Assembly: GCA_013001595.1 (NCBI GenBank)
Contig: JABDMH010000080.1
Span: 1 to 64,000 of the forward strand
From: Saprospiraceae bacterium
GTDB lineage: Bacteria; Bacteroidota; Bacteroidia; Chitinophagales; Saprospiraceae
Direction of reading: 5' to 3'
Length of the DNA: 64,000 nucleotides
The position numbers were made by a program, and so were the translations under genes. This document shows positions 9,310 to 19,600 of this stretch, piece after piece. Every line of letters begins with the position of its first letter. Position 1 is the first letter of the stretch. The notes under the pieces are model-generated. The model worked only from the letters and a program-made list of their open reading frames with translations. It was not told where the DNA came from and did not search any database.

Positions 9310-9891
9310 ATGGACCAATTTTCGATTTACCTTCAGCTTGGATTTGAGCATATTTCTGACTTTGAGGGGTATGACCACATGCTTTTCATAGTTACCTTAT
9401 GCGCCTTTTACGCATGGAGTGATTGGAAGAAAATCTTAATTCTGGTCACCGCGTTTACCATTGGTCATAGCATAACTCTGGCGCTCTCGGCATTTAATGT
9501 CCTTAGCATTCCACAGCAACTGGTCGAGACCGCCATTCCAATCACCATTTTCCTGACCGCGATACACAATGTTTGGTCTGGCCAGCGAGGGCGAGATCGA
9601 GCTGTTGATTCCAATTATTTCATTGCCCTATTTTTTGGCTTTATCCACGGTATGGGCTTTTCCAATTTTTTTCGAGCCTTGACTGGGGGCAAAAGTATTG
9701 TGTTAGAACTATTTGCTTTTAATGTTGGTTTGGAATTAGGACAGCTGTTAATTGTAGTAGCATTTTTTGCCATCTATTTTGTCTTAGACAAGCTACTTAA
9801 AATTGAACATCGAGATTGGAATCTTTTTATTTCTGGAGCCGGTGCAGGTCTTTCACTACTTATGAGCTTAGAAGCAGTATTTGCATCTTAG
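9310..9891 (+). CDS. HupE/UreJ-family membrane protein
   Basis: A 193-residue multispanning protein (about six hydrophobic segments) of the HupE/UreJ family, members of which carry nickel or cobalt into cells or have unknown roles. Recognisable features: N-terminal LQLGFEHISDFEGYDHMLF, the histidine-containing AFTIGHSITL, and FFGFIHGMGFSNFFR. Histidine and acidic residues in the membrane segments are kept as expected for a metal path. No hydrogenase or urease genes lie nearby. Start ATG is preceded by AAGG. It overlaps the next gene, suggesting coupled expression. Confidence 0.85.
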   Translation: MDQFSIYLQLGFEHISDFEGYDHMLFIVTLCAFYAWSDWKKILILVTAFTIGHSITLALSAFNVLSIPQQLVETAIPITIFLTAIHNVWSGQRGRDRAVDSNYFIALFFGFIHGMGFSNFFRALTGGKSIVLELFAFNVGLELGQLLIVVAFFAIYFVLDKLLKIEHRDWNLFISGAGAGLSLLMSLEAVFAS

Positions 9892-10370
9892 GATTCATAT
9901 TATTGCCCTTCCTGGCTATGGCTCATCCACTCAAGATGAGTGTCGCAAACTTACACTACGATAGTGAGCTTGATAAGTACCAAATCGATCTGCGTATGTT
10001 TGTTGATGACTATCTCGTCGTCACCGGGGTCATAGCATCTGAATCCAACTATCAGCCATCTATGGCATTGGTGCCGAGTAAACGTGAGGTCAGAAAGTAT
10101 CTGGATGCACATTTATTCATTGCGCTAAATGGTCAGCCTATGGATCTTAAGGTGGACAAGGTCAAGATCGAAGACTTGACCATTTTGGTAGTTTTCGAGG
10201 GAAGTCATCCCGTACCACCCGAAGAAATCACATCCATCGATGCGGAGGATACCATCTTTGTAGATGAGTTTATCAATCAGCGAAATGTCCTTCATGTTGA
10301 TTTACCCAATCGCACCCGCAAGTCGATCCTCTTCAATCAATATGAGCGGAAATCCGTCGTTGAGTGGTGA
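9816..10370 (+). CDS. DUF6702-like secreted protein paired with HupE
   Basis: The segment LGFILLPFLAMAHPLKMSV is a signal peptide with likely cleavage after AMA. The mature part (LHYDSELDKYQIDLRMFVDD, and a later NQRNVLHVDLPNRTRKSILF) matches the Bacteroidota DUF6702 pattern, in which a short beta-rich domain follows HPL/HPF. The start is uncertain. ATG 9816 lies 75 bases inside hupE and gives an N-terminus long for a signal peptide, while no ATG exists between the hupE stop and the hydrophobic core, only rare ATT/TTG options. Close overlap supports a functional pair with the membrane transporter, perhaps as its periplasmic accessory protein. Function unproven. Confidence 0.7.
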   Translation: MESFYFWSRCRSFTTYELRSSICILGFILLPFLAMAHPLKMSVANLHYDSELDKYQIDLRMFVDDYLVVTGVIASESNYQPSMALVPSKREVRKYLDAHLFIALNGQPMDLKVDKVKIEDLTILVVFEGSHPVPPEEITSIDAEDTIFVDEFINQRNVLHVDLPNRTRKSILFNQYERKSVVEW

Positions 10371-10578
10371 TGGTACGATTGTACCCGCCAGAGGTATGAA
10401 ACTCCTTTATTAAACCATAGTGGTTACATTCTAAAGACTAAATCTGTCAATGAAGTAGAACGACTACCTATTGTCTTATCTGGAAGAGACCGCTACAGAA
10501 ATGGAGTCGACATTAGATGTATAGTATTAGAATGGGAAGACGTATATTTCCATCTCATTGAAAAGATAGAGAGGTCTC

Positions 10579-11955
10579 ATGAAGTCGAGAATAATCACAT
10601 CTATATTTCTTTTATTGTTATTGCCGCAATCTGGATTTTGCCAGGATCTGCTAGTGTCTGAAAACGGTAGATACTTGGAACATCGGGATGGAAAACCTTT
10701 CTTCTACCTGGGAGACACAGCCTGGGAGCTCTTTCACCGACTCTCACTCCGTGAAGCGAAGCAGTATTTACATGATCGTAAGGATAAGGGTTTTACGGTC
10801 ATTCAGGCGGTCATCCTTGCACAACTAGATGGACTCACAGTGCCTAATGCAAATGGTGATCTGCCGCTACATAATGGAGATCCGGCGCAGCCCCAGGAAA
10901 ATTATTTTGGGCATGTTGATGCGATCGTACATGTAGCCGATTCCTTAGGGTTATACATCGGTATGCTGCCAACCTGGGGATCCTATTGGAGTAGTACCAA
11001 TGGTGATGAAAAAATATTTACACCTTCATCAGCCGGCTCTTTCGGTTCATTCTTAGGAGCGCGATATCGTGATCAGCGGATTATATGGATCCTGGGCGGT
11101 GATGAAAATATTAATAGTGATTCTGAGAGAGCCATTGTTGAGGCTATGGCAACAGGATTGAAGCTGGGTGACCAAGGAGCACATCTTATGACCTTTCACC
11201 CTCGAGGCCCAGGACGTTCTTCTGACTATTTTCACGATGCGACATGGCTTGATTTCCATATGTTTCAGTCATCACATGCTTCACATGATCATGACAATGG
11301 TTTGTATGCAGAGCATGATTATCAATTGACACCTGTGAAGCCAACACTTGATGGAGAGCCAAGATATGAGCTAATTCCTGTAGGCTTCTATTTTCAAGGT
11401 GCCAACCGACTTGACCTCTTCGATGACTACGATTGTAGACAAGCAGCTTATTGGTCCATACTCTCGGGTTCATGTGGTCATACCTATGGTCACAACAGCA
11501 TCTGGCAAATGTGGTCTTCAGATAAAGCCCCCGTTTTGAGTGCCGTAATACCTTGGTACGAGGCCGTAGACCATCCTGGTGCTTTTCAAATGAAGCATTT
11601 ACGAACGTTGTTCGAATTGCGATCCTTTCATCTCTTGAAGCCTACTCCTGAGTTAGTGCTTCGAACACTCAGCAAGCTACCTGTCAAGGCATCACTGGCA
11701 TTTGATCAGTCTTTTGCCATATTCTATTCTTCGTCGGGTGATTCTTTTACGGTGGATCAATCTGTGATTAGTGGAGATAAAATTAGATCCATCTGGTATG
11801 ACCCTAGATACGGCATTGCTCATAGTATTCATACTGGCAATACTAAAGGCATACAAACTTATACACCTCCTACCAACGGCCGAGGACACGACTGGATATT
11901 GATTTTAGAAGATGCTGGGAAGAAGATGCCACTTCCTGGAGACAAGGGCAACTAG
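10579..11955 (+). CDS. Secreted glycoside hydrolase, GH140-like (DUF4038, apiosidase-like)
   Basis: A 458-residue protein with a signal peptide ending GFCQ. The first ~330 residues fit the DUF4038/GH140 TIM barrel: GKPFFYLGDTAWELFHRLSL, KGFTVIQAVILAQLDG, IIWILGGDENIN and DGEPRYELIPVGF. In GH140 apiosidases the catalytic acid and nucleophile lie in equivalents of the last two motifs. The final ~90 residues are a small beta domain like the putative collagen-binding domain that usually ends these proteins (YDPRYGIAHSIH). Known members remove apiose from pectin; the substrate here is not proven. It stands alone between non-sugar genes, with no SusCD pair in the window. Confidence 0.83.
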   Translation: MKSRIITSIFLLLLLPQSGFCQDLLVSENGRYLEHRDGKPFFYLGDTAWELFHRLSLREAKQYLHDRKDKGFTVIQAVILAQLDGLTVPNANGDLPLHNGDPAQPQENYFGHVDAIVHVADSLGLYIGMLPTWGSYWSSTNGDEKIFTPSSAGSFGSFLGARYRDQRIIWILGGDENINSDSERAIVEAMATGLKLGDQGAHLMTFHPRGPGRSSDYFHDATWLDFHMFQSSHASHDHDNGLYAEHDYQLTPVKPTLDGEPRYELIPVGFYFQGANRLDLFDDYDCRQAAYWSILSGSCGHTYGHNSIWQMWSSDKAPVLSAVIPWYEAVDHPGAFQMKHLRTLFELRSFHLLKPTPELVLRTLSKLPVKASLAFDQSFAIFYSSSGDSFTVDQSVISGDKIRSIWYDPRYGIAHSIHTGNTKGIQTYTPPTNGRGHDWILILEDAGKKMPLPGDKGN

Positions 11956-12263
11956 TCTGGTACTCTTTCAAGTGGAATATGTTGAATAATTCTGAGGTCA
12001 TTGTAGAGATAAGCAAAGCCTGCCACGTTTTGTCAGATCCAATTGAGGATGCTGACCGCAGTGTCAGCAGAAGCGAAGCTGGGTATAGCCATGAGCTACG
12101 TACCCCGGTGGATATCGGGGTTGAGGATGATGAGCTGGCAGAAAATGCCTGCCTTGAGCCTGTCGAAAGGAAGCCGTCAAGTAGGAATAGATATTTAGGA
12201 AAGGCTGCACTAGCTAAAGGTTTTAGCTCGGACTCGTGATGGCGCAGGATTACTTTTATAATT
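11956..12263. other. 308-base convergent intergenic region with possible repeat remnants
   Basis: Between the GH140 gene and the minus-strand phosphomannose isomerase. An 86-codon open frame at 11979-12239 has no family resemblance and I do not call it a gene. The region holds a 22-base core at 11981-12002 resembling two other intergenic sites (34689, 38063), and at 12151-12172 a CTTGAGCCTGTCGAAAGG segment that resembles a half of the extragenic palindromes with GAGC-TGTCGAA known from many bacteria. Confidence 0.4.
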
Positions 12264-13334
12264 TTATTCTGGAGGGAAAGTAAGCACTACCTCCATAGCA
12301 CCTTGGTAATGCACTTTTTTGGCTGCATTGGTGACAAAGAAGCGGTCGCCTTCGATGAGATCTAAGGTCAGGTCATCCATAGAAATCTTCCCTTTTCCAC
12401 TGGTGACGATACCGACATAGAATCCATCGTGTTCCTTTTCATAAATATTGGAGACCACGATTCTATGTACTGAAAAACAATCCGTCTGTGCAGGGCCAAT
12501 CAAAGCGAATTCCTCGCCACCATCTTGTCGTTCAACAGAGCTCGGCTTACAGAAGTGATCGGCCCGGACCTGCTCCACAGTCTTAGGTTGCAACGATATC
12601 ATATCCATTGCGAATGATACATCACGACCCATGAATCTGGCTTCTTCAGGCAACACAATATCTCCACGCTCAAATTCTAACCGAACGGCAAAATCCGTCG
12701 GTTCCATAATCTCGATCATCAGCACACCTTCACCGATGGCATGGGGCATACCACCAGGCACTATAAAAACATCTCCCGCCTGAATCGGAATTTTATCGAA
12801 GCATGAAAGTAGGCTTTCCGTATCCTGTTTTTCGATGGCTTCTTTAAATTTATCAGGAGGCAGCGGGTGTTGAATGCCCAGCATTATATATGGATCTGTG
12901 ATCTCCTTGCGGATTGCTAATATGACGTATGCCTCTGTCTTTCCAGCATCTGCCTGGAGATGTTTTTTAGAGAATGCTACGGTCGGGTGAGCTTGTAAAT
13001 GTAAACGGATTGCCGAATCCAAAAATTTCAGGAGAAACCTAGTATGAGCACCATACTTTTGGAAATGCGCTTCGCCTACCATTTCATCTGGAGCCTCTGA
13101 GATCAAGTCCCGCAGCAGATGTCGTTCTCCACCTACAGAAACCACAGAGAGACCCTCATTTTTTTTACCCTCTCTTCCTTTATTGACCGCCTTAGTTGTT
13201 GACGCGACCCAGTCTTCCGGGTACTGTGTATCTTTTGGGTTATCCAGCCCTTGACGTTCATCAAGAACACGACCTCCAGGATATGTACGCCATACTCGAT
13301 TTGGGGATAGTTTGAACAGGTTAGGAATCTTCAT
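12264..13334 (-). CDS. manA: Type I mannose-6-phosphate isomerase (class I PMI)
   Basis: Zinc enzyme interconverting fructose-6-phosphate and mannose-6-phosphate, feeding GDP-mannose and surface polysaccharide synthesis or mannose use. A 356-residue cupin protein; the Zn ligands are visible: Gln and His in LHLQAHPT, Glu in GKTEAYVIL, and His in PGGMPHAIGEGVLMIEI. The short bacterial-type N-terminus (FKLSPNRVWRTYPGGRVLDE) and the C-terminal second cupin half resemble Bacillus-type PMI. Its ATG overlaps the stop of the upstream Nramp-like gene by one base (TAATG), so both come from one message. Confidence 0.87.
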   Translation of the reverse strand: MKIPNLFKLSPNRVWRTYPGGRVLDERQGLDNPKDTQYPEDWVASTTKAVNKGREGKKNEGLSVVSVGGERHLLRDLISEAPDEMVGEAHFQKYGAHTRFLLKFLDSAIRLHLQAHPTVAFSKKHLQADAGKTEAYVILAIRKEITDPYIMLGIQHPLPPDKFKEAIEKQDTESLLSCFDKIPIQAGDVFIVPGGMPHAIGEGVLMIEIMEPTDFAVRLEFERGDIVLPEEARFMGRDVSFAMDMISLQPKTVEQVRADHFCKPSSVERQDGGEEFALIGPAQTDCFSVHRIVVSNIYEKEHDGFYVGIVTSGKGKISMDDLTLDLIEGDRFFVTNAAKKVHYQGAMEVVLTFPPE

Positions 13335-14575
13335 TAAAGAGATTTTAAACTGGCTAGAATGCCCTGAAAGCTCAGGTAGCTCATGATGAGTGCAAATGCA
13401 AAAATTATGGCGAGTACTATATTGGTAAAATTGGAAAACTTGTTTGCTTTCATCAGTTCGGCCTGGTTACCCAGATAGATGATGCAAGCAATAGTAGCCG
13501 GAAGGACCAGAGCTCCGAAAGCTTGTGATGTGATCATCACCGCAATAGGCTTCGCATGAAAAATGGGTACCACCAGACCCAAAAGGGAAATTGCCAGGAC
13601 AATAAGTCTGTAGTCCGTGCGCGTCATGTCTGCAGATCTTTCATGATAATCATCTAGCATCCATGGCAACAAGGCCACGTTAGGAAATTGTGACGATATG
13701 CCCGCTGCAATTAGCCCAAAAGTAAAAATGGCCACAGCAAAGGACCCAGCGAGTGGTTCCAAAATATTAATCATTTCTGATACGTTCTGCAAGGTAATGC
13801 CCTGAACATGCAATGTGCCTGCAGCGGCTGCCATAATCGAGGCGCTAATGACAAACATGAGCAAACCAGAGAACATGGCATCTTTGCGTTGTTTTTTTAG
13901 ATCTGCCATCGTCCATCCTGCTTCTTTTACCAAGGTTGTGCGTAAGATGAAGAGCCCAGAAAAAACCGTAGTACCAACCATAGAAGCAATGACAAGAAAG
14001 GCGCTGGCATTTGCCCCTGTAGTTGGAACATTCGGAATCATACCGTGAGCCAATTGAATGAGTGGTGGAGTGAGGATTATAAAATTGATGAGAAAGCAGA
14101 TGGCCATAACACCCACTACCACAGCCAATATGTTCTTAAACAATTCTGTTCGTCCAACCAGAAAAATCACATATACAAATAGTATAAAGAAGAGTGCAAA
14201 ATATATCGGGCTGATGCCCCCGGATATAAATTGTTTGGACCACTCATAGCAAACATCGACGATGATCCCCATTACACCAATGACACTGCCACAGACATGG
14301 GCAGTGAGCGTAACTAAAAAAAAGATGGCTACTGCCGGATGAATGTGTTTCTTAAAAGAAGCTAAAGCAGTCTCACCCGTGACCAATGTATACTTTCCAA
14401 AGAGTTGGATGAGGAAAAAGGTAATTAAGCAAGAGAGAAATATCGTCCAGAGAAGCGACATTCCATAGTCTGCACCAGCCTTAGCCATTGCTGTAACACT
14501 TCCTGTACCCACTGTAAATCCAAAAAGGAAGATCCCTGGAAGGAGTGACTTAAATAATTGCTTGACACGTTGCAT
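13334..14575 (-). CDS. Nramp-family-like transporter lacking the canonical metal site
   Basis: About 413 residues with 11 or so membrane segments. Overall resemblance to Nramp (SLC11) proteins: LLPGIFLFGF in TM1 and the spacing of later helices. However, the TM1 metal motif DPGN is replaced by GTGS (FGFTVGTGSVTAMAKAGADYG) and the TM6 MPHN region reads GTTVFSGLFILRTTL, so the Asp, Asn and Met that bind Mn/Fe are absent. A different substrate is likely. The open frame reaches 14632, but ATG 14575 (MQRVKQLFKSLLPG) fits family starts. Coupled to the phosphomannose isomerase by a TAATG overlap, which hints at a sugar-related role; this is inference. Confidence 0.72.
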   Translation of the reverse strand: MQRVKQLFKSLLPGIFLFGFTVGTGSVTAMAKAGADYGMSLLWTIFLSCLITFFLIQLFGKYTLVTGETALASFKKHIHPAVAIFFLVTLTAHVCGSVIGVMGIIVDVCYEWSKQFISGGISPIYFALFFILFVYVIFLVGRTELFKNILAVVVGVMAICFLINFIILTPPLIQLAHGMIPNVPTTGANASAFLVIASMVGTTVFSGLFILRTTLVKEAGWTMADLKKQRKDAMFSGLLMFVISASIMAAAAGTLHVQGITLQNVSEMINILEPLAGSFAVAIFTFGLIAAGISSQFPNVALLPWMLDDYHERSADMTRTDYRLIVLAISLLGLVVPIFHAKPIAVMITSQAFGALVLPATIACIIYLGNQAELMKANKFSNFTNIVLAIIFAFALIMSYLSFQGILASLKSL

Positions 14576-14716
14576 GATAGATATCTTCGTCAGCCCGGTG
14601 CCTTCCGTCCTCCCCAAATTAAAGATGAGCATGAATACCTCGGAATAAAGTATCTCAATGTAACAACTTCCCTTGTAACGAAATAGCGACCAAGGTCAAG
14701 ATACTTTGCTAGAGTA

Positions 14717-16171
14717 TTAGCTTAAAATACCTTTCACCACCCTTCCGTGTACATCTGTCAAGCGGTATCGCCGGCCTTGATGCTTAAATACAAGGCTTTC
14801 ATGATCGATGCCCAATAAGTGAAGTATAGTCGCCTGGAAATCATGCACATGTACTGGATCTTGCACCACATTGTAGCCAAATTCATCTGTTGCACCGTAG
14901 CTGATGCCTGCTTTGATGCCACCACCAGCCATCCATGCGGTGAAGCATCGTGGATGATGATCTCGGCCATAGCGTTCTCCTACACCCAGCCCTTGGGCAT
15001 AGGTGGTCCTCCCGAATTCACCGCCCCAAATAACCAGCGTATCATCGAGCAATCCCCTCCTTTTTAGATCGATGACCAGTGCTGCTGAAGCTTGATCTGT
15101 ATCTTTACACTGTTTAGCTATGTGATCTGGCAGATCGTTGTGGTGGTCCCAGCCCTGGTGATACAGCTGAATGAATCGAACATCGCGTTCGGCCAACCGG
15201 CGGGCCAGCAGGCAATTAGCCGCATAGGTGCCTGGGATGCGGGATTCGGGGCCGTAGAGGTCGTAGACTTCTTCTGGTTCACCACTCACATCCATGGCTT
15301 CTGGCACCGATGTCTGCATCCGATAAGACATTTCATACTGCGCAATTCTGGAGAGGATCTCTGGGTCCTGCACACGATCATGATAGTGCTCATTTAGTGC
15401 TCTTAGATGATCTAAAGCTTGGCGTCGACCCTGATGAGAAATACCAGCTGGGTTTGCAAGATAAAGCACAGGCTCCTTTCCTGACCTAAATTGGACCCCC
15501 TGATGGAGAGATGGTAAGAAACCAGTGCCCCATAGCCTGGAAGAAAGTGGTTGTGCTGCTGCAATGCGTCCTGTCCCTTTTGACAATAGGACGCAATAGG
15601 CGGGCAAATCCCGATTGTTGGTGCCCAATCCATAGCTGAGCCAGGCACCCATGCTTGGTCGTCCACTGAGTTGTGATCCCGTCTGAAAAAAGGTCATCGC
15701 AGGATCGTGATTGATGGCCTCTGTATGCAGCGATTTCACGAAACATAGATCATCCACTATCCTTGAAGTGTAGGGTAGTAAGTCGCTGACCCAAGCGCCA
15801 CTTTCCCCGTATTGCCGGAATGGATGTACCGCTCCTTTTAATGGAAATCCTTTCTGATTGGCCGTCATGCCGGTCAATCGCTGGCCATTGCGCACAGAAT
15901 CTGGTAGATTCTCGCCTTCCCTTTTATGTAGGAGTGGCTTATAGTCAAACAATTCCATATGCGCAGGGCCACCACTTTGAAAAAGATAAATCACTCTTTT
16001 CGTCTTTGCTGGAAAGTGAGCAATCTTGGTGGCTGGTGAGGGAGAGGCCAGGTTGGAGAAACATCCAGGCAACACACTGGCTAGTGCAGCAATACCAATG
16101 CCTCCGGTGGCTTTGCTTAGAAAAGCACGCCGGCTTAGCTCTAATGGCGAAGATCTAGATGATGTATTCAT
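14717..16171 (-). CDS. DUF1501 domain protein (twin-arginine signal)
   Basis: A 484-residue protein of the DUF1501 family, distantly related to alkaline phosphatase/sulfatase folds. ATG 16171 gives a normal Tat signal: LELSRRAFLSKATGGIGIAALASVLPGC, with RR followed by F-L and then a hydrophobic stretch ending in a possible lipobox Cys. Family motifs include RVIYLFQSGGPAHMELFDYK near residue 65, LCFVKSLHTEAINHDPAM, and WGGEFGRTTYAQG. DUF1501 proteins are almost always encoded with a DUF1549/DUF1553 (PSD1) protein; here that partner lies upstream on the same strand, separated by ~460 bases. Role of the pair is unknown, frequent in Planctomycetota and some Bacteroidota. Confidence 0.87.
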   Translation of the reverse strand: MNTSSRSSPLELSRRAFLSKATGGIGIAALASVLPGCFSNLASPSPATKIAHFPAKTKRVIYLFQSGGPAHMELFDYKPLLHKREGENLPDSVRNGQRLTGMTANQKGFPLKGAVHPFRQYGESGAWVSDLLPYTSRIVDDLCFVKSLHTEAINHDPAMTFFQTGSQLSGRPSMGAWLSYGLGTNNRDLPAYCVLLSKGTGRIAAAQPLSSRLWGTGFLPSLHQGVQFRSGKEPVLYLANPAGISHQGRRQALDHLRALNEHYHDRVQDPEILSRIAQYEMSYRMQTSVPEAMDVSGEPEEVYDLYGPESRIPGTYAANCLLARRLAERDVRFIQLYHQGWDHHNDLPDHIAKQCKDTDQASAALVIDLKRRGLLDDTLVIWGGEFGRTTYAQGLGVGERYGRDHHPRCFTAWMAGGGIKAGISYGATDEFGYNVVQDPVHVHDFQATILHLLGIDHESLVFKHQGRRYRLTDVHGRVVKGILS

Positions 16172-16350
16172 TTGTAGATGTAAACTAAAATAGGCAATTC
16201 TCACAGAACAGATTGAAGTCTTGTTGATGAGAAGCCCTCATTATATAATAGATCAGATGGCCCCAGATTTCTTTGATGGCTTGTATTGTTGGGAGTTCAG
16301 TTATCTTTCTGCCATACTGCCATTAAACAACTGCATGATTTCACCAGAGC

Positions 16351-16548
16351 TTAGGGCTCGATTATGACTGCAAGTCCACCAAGCCAACCGTCGAAACCAG
16401 CCATAGATACTTCAGTCGGATAGAGCATGCTTTGATCCTTCCACTGAGCGATTGAAATGGGACTAATTACAAAGTGACCTGTTTGGTTAAAACCAAAGTA
16501 TAGAATCGACCAAATTAAGATGAAAGTGAGGCATGGAATTTCTTTCAT
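16351..16548 (-). CDS. Possible 65-residue membrane peptide between the PSD1 and DUF1501 genes
   Basis: Open frame from ATG 16548 (a GTG two codons earlier is also possible) on the same strand as its neighbours. It begins with one hydrophobic segment (CLTFILIWSILYFGF) and ends with GFDGWLGGLAVIIEP. No family recognised. The surrounding 423-base gap has no other gene. It could be a small membrane protein of the PSD1/DUF1501 unit, the remnant of a larger gene, or chance. Confidence 0.25.
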   Translation of the reverse strand: MKEIPCLTFILIWSILYFGFNQTGHFVISPISIAQWKDQSMLYPTEVSMAGFDGWLGGLAVIIEP

Positions 16549-16627
16549 AGTCACTGATATGATGCGAAGTAAATAGTCATTTTTCGGGATCGACTCGAAA
16601 AAGAATTAGACGGTTCTATTATGATTC

Positions 16628-19600
16628 TTAACTGGTCATGATGGTTTCCGTCATATTCAAGATCGTGTGTGCAACGATCACATAAGCTGCAGTGGTGGCT
16701 CTCTGCATGTCCTTAGACAATGGGTATTCACCAATGGAAAGCAGGTCTGCGGTCGCCTCCTGATCACTGGCATAACTTAGCTCTTCGGCTTCAAATAAAT
16801 TAACCAGAATTTGTAACTCTTTATCAGTAGGTGTCCGTGAAGTGGCGAGTTTGAAGGCAAAAGATATGCGCGATTCAACCATCTTTCCACCCTCAAGCAT
16901 CATCCTTTGTGCAAGGAGTTTCGCAGCCTCCGTAAATTGTGGATCATTCAACATCACTAAAGCTTGCATAGGTGTACTGGTAGATCTTCGTCGGATTGTA
17001 CATTGCTCTCTGCTAGGAGCATCAAAGATCATCATTGATGGGGGAGGTATGGTGCGTTTCCAGAACGTATAGAGACTCCGACGATATAAGTCCATTCCAT
17101 GGTCTTGAATGTACTTACGCAAAGATTGGTTTCCAGAAGCCACTTCCAGCCAAAGTCCATCTGGTTGGTAGGGTTTGACACTGGGCCCACCGATTTGATC
17201 ACTGATTAACCCACTAATGGCCAATGCATGATCCCTCACCATTTCGGCAGATAGTCGCTTTTGTGGGCCTCTGCCCAAAAGGATATTTTCAGGATCTTTT
17301 TGCTTCAAAACCTTGGTGATCTTGGTAGTCTGCCGATAAGTCACAGACATCACCATCTGTTTAATCAGGCTTTTTAGATCCCATCCCGATGCCATAAAAG
17401 CTACCGCTAGATGATCAAGTAAATCTGGATGTGAAGGTAATGCACCCTGGCTACCAAAGTCGCCGGGTGTAGCCACTAGACCTCTGCCGAAAATCATTTG
17501 CCAATATCTATTTACAGCTACTCTCGCGGTAAGTGGATGATCATTAGCAAACAGCCATTGTGCGAGTCCCAACCTATTCTGAGGATATTCACTTGGGAAA
17601 TCTTTGATTGCTTTAGGTGTACCTATTGCGACCTCCCGTGTTGGGGCATCATACTGACCCCTATCCAATATATAGGTATTGCGCATGGTATCCATGTCTT
17701 GCATGATCATGGTGGGCTTGATGATGATTTCCTCTGTCCGGCCCTCCTTTATCTTGTATTCTCTAAGACGATTGGTATACTCACGAAATAGGACATCTTC
17801 ATGCAAAAGATCATTGTAAAACAAGCGCCTATGGTCGGTAGTACTCTTGTCTATTTTAGCTCTAATGGATTGTATGGGATCATAAGCACCAAGTGCAAGG
17901 ATGTCTTTCTTGGTCAGTGCTCGACTGAAGATCATCAGCTCATCTAGTTGGCCAGCTCGTAGTGGATCTGCATTCTCTCCATGACCCGATAAGGAGTCTC
18001 GTGGGTCTTTAATGGCATATTTGGTGCCTAGAAATAGTAGTTGTGGTTTGGGCAGCCTCCTTTTTAAATCATCCGATATAATGTATACCGCCTTAGGCTG
18101 CCTATTAACATAAATGTTCACACCACGGCCTCGCAGTGAACCATCGTGAGTGACAACGACGTGCACCCATTGGTCGGCAGGAATGGTTTCTTTGGTCCTA
18201 AGGATCAATTTTTGTTTTGAACGTTCATCACTAAAGGAGATGTCTAGCACTTTGACCGACCTGACCTGAATCTTGAAAGTTGTATTGTTTCTTGGGTGAA
18301 AGGCGGAAAAAGCCGTACCACGTATGCCTCCATCCAAAGATTTTATCCATAAAGAAATGCTGAAAGGCTGGTTTAGGTCGAATGATTTGGGCGATTGGGT
18401 ATGTGCATAATTTAAACCCATACATTCAATTCCACTACCATACTTACCTGGTACAAGTACCGGACCATTCACCCCAACGGCTGGATGTTGACCCACTGTA
18501 TTAGGGTAGGTGTTGTGATCTACTTGATGGTCTAGTGCGTGCCAGGACAACAATCCCTTAGGAATAAAACCATTTACTTCACTCTTTCCAGAACCAGCTG
18601 CACTTTCAATTTTTGTGATCCATTTCTTTTTGGCATATGCTTCTATTTGCTGCCGTTGATCATCGACCAGGCCGGCAACATAAGATCGAAGACTGTCGAT
18701 TTTTGATTGTGGTAGGGGCAGTGCCGGTTGAGCCACTTCTACACCATAATCTACCCGGCCTTTTTCTGGCACTTGGTTAAAAAACCCAAAGAGTTGATAG
18801 TACTCCTCTTGCGAAATTGGATCAAATTTATGGTCATGGCATTGCGCGCATTCTACCGTCATTCCAAGAAAGGCTGTGGAAAAAGTATTGGTTCGGTCTA
18901 ACACATACGTGACCCGATATTCTTCATCAATTACACCGACTTCCTGTGTAATTTTATGATTGCGATTGAAGCCGGTTGCTAACTTTTGTTCGTAGCTCGG
19001 ATTGGGGAGAAGATCTCCTGCGAGTTGCCATGTCACAAACTGATCATAGGGCATATTTCGATTGAAGGCTCGAATGACCCACTCACGCCAGGGCCACATG
19101 CTGCGCTCAATATCATCTTGGTAACCATGAGAATCTGCATATCGAGCTAAATCTAGCCAATCCATAGCCATACGCTCACCAAATGAGGACTGCCCAAGAA
19201 AGGTGTCCACCAGTCTTTCATAAGCTGATTCATCCGGATTGTTGACATAGTCTTCAATTTCTTCTAGCGAGGGGGGCAGCCCTCGCAAGTCAAATGATAA
19301 CCTCCGAATCAATTTTTCTTTACTGGCTTGGGGAGACATTTTCAATCCCTCCCCAGCTAGACGACGACTTACAATGGCATCTATTGTACTGGCACTTGTA
19401 TGCAAGTCCGTACCAGAACCAGCCGGTTGAGGCTGGTTAAACGCCCAGTGTGTTTTCCAAGCAGCACCTTGCGCGATCCATTTCTTGAGAATCTCTATTT
19501 CGTGGGCTTTTAGTGCTAATTTGGAGTCCGGAGGGGGCATGACGAAATCAGGATCGTTGCTCTCGATGCGATCGACCAAGCCACTTCTTCTGACATCGCG

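Noticed and set aside
11979-12239. 86-codon open frame after the GH140 gene
   Set aside because: No hydrophobic or family pattern, no ribosome site, lies in a region with repeat-like DNA; taken as chance.
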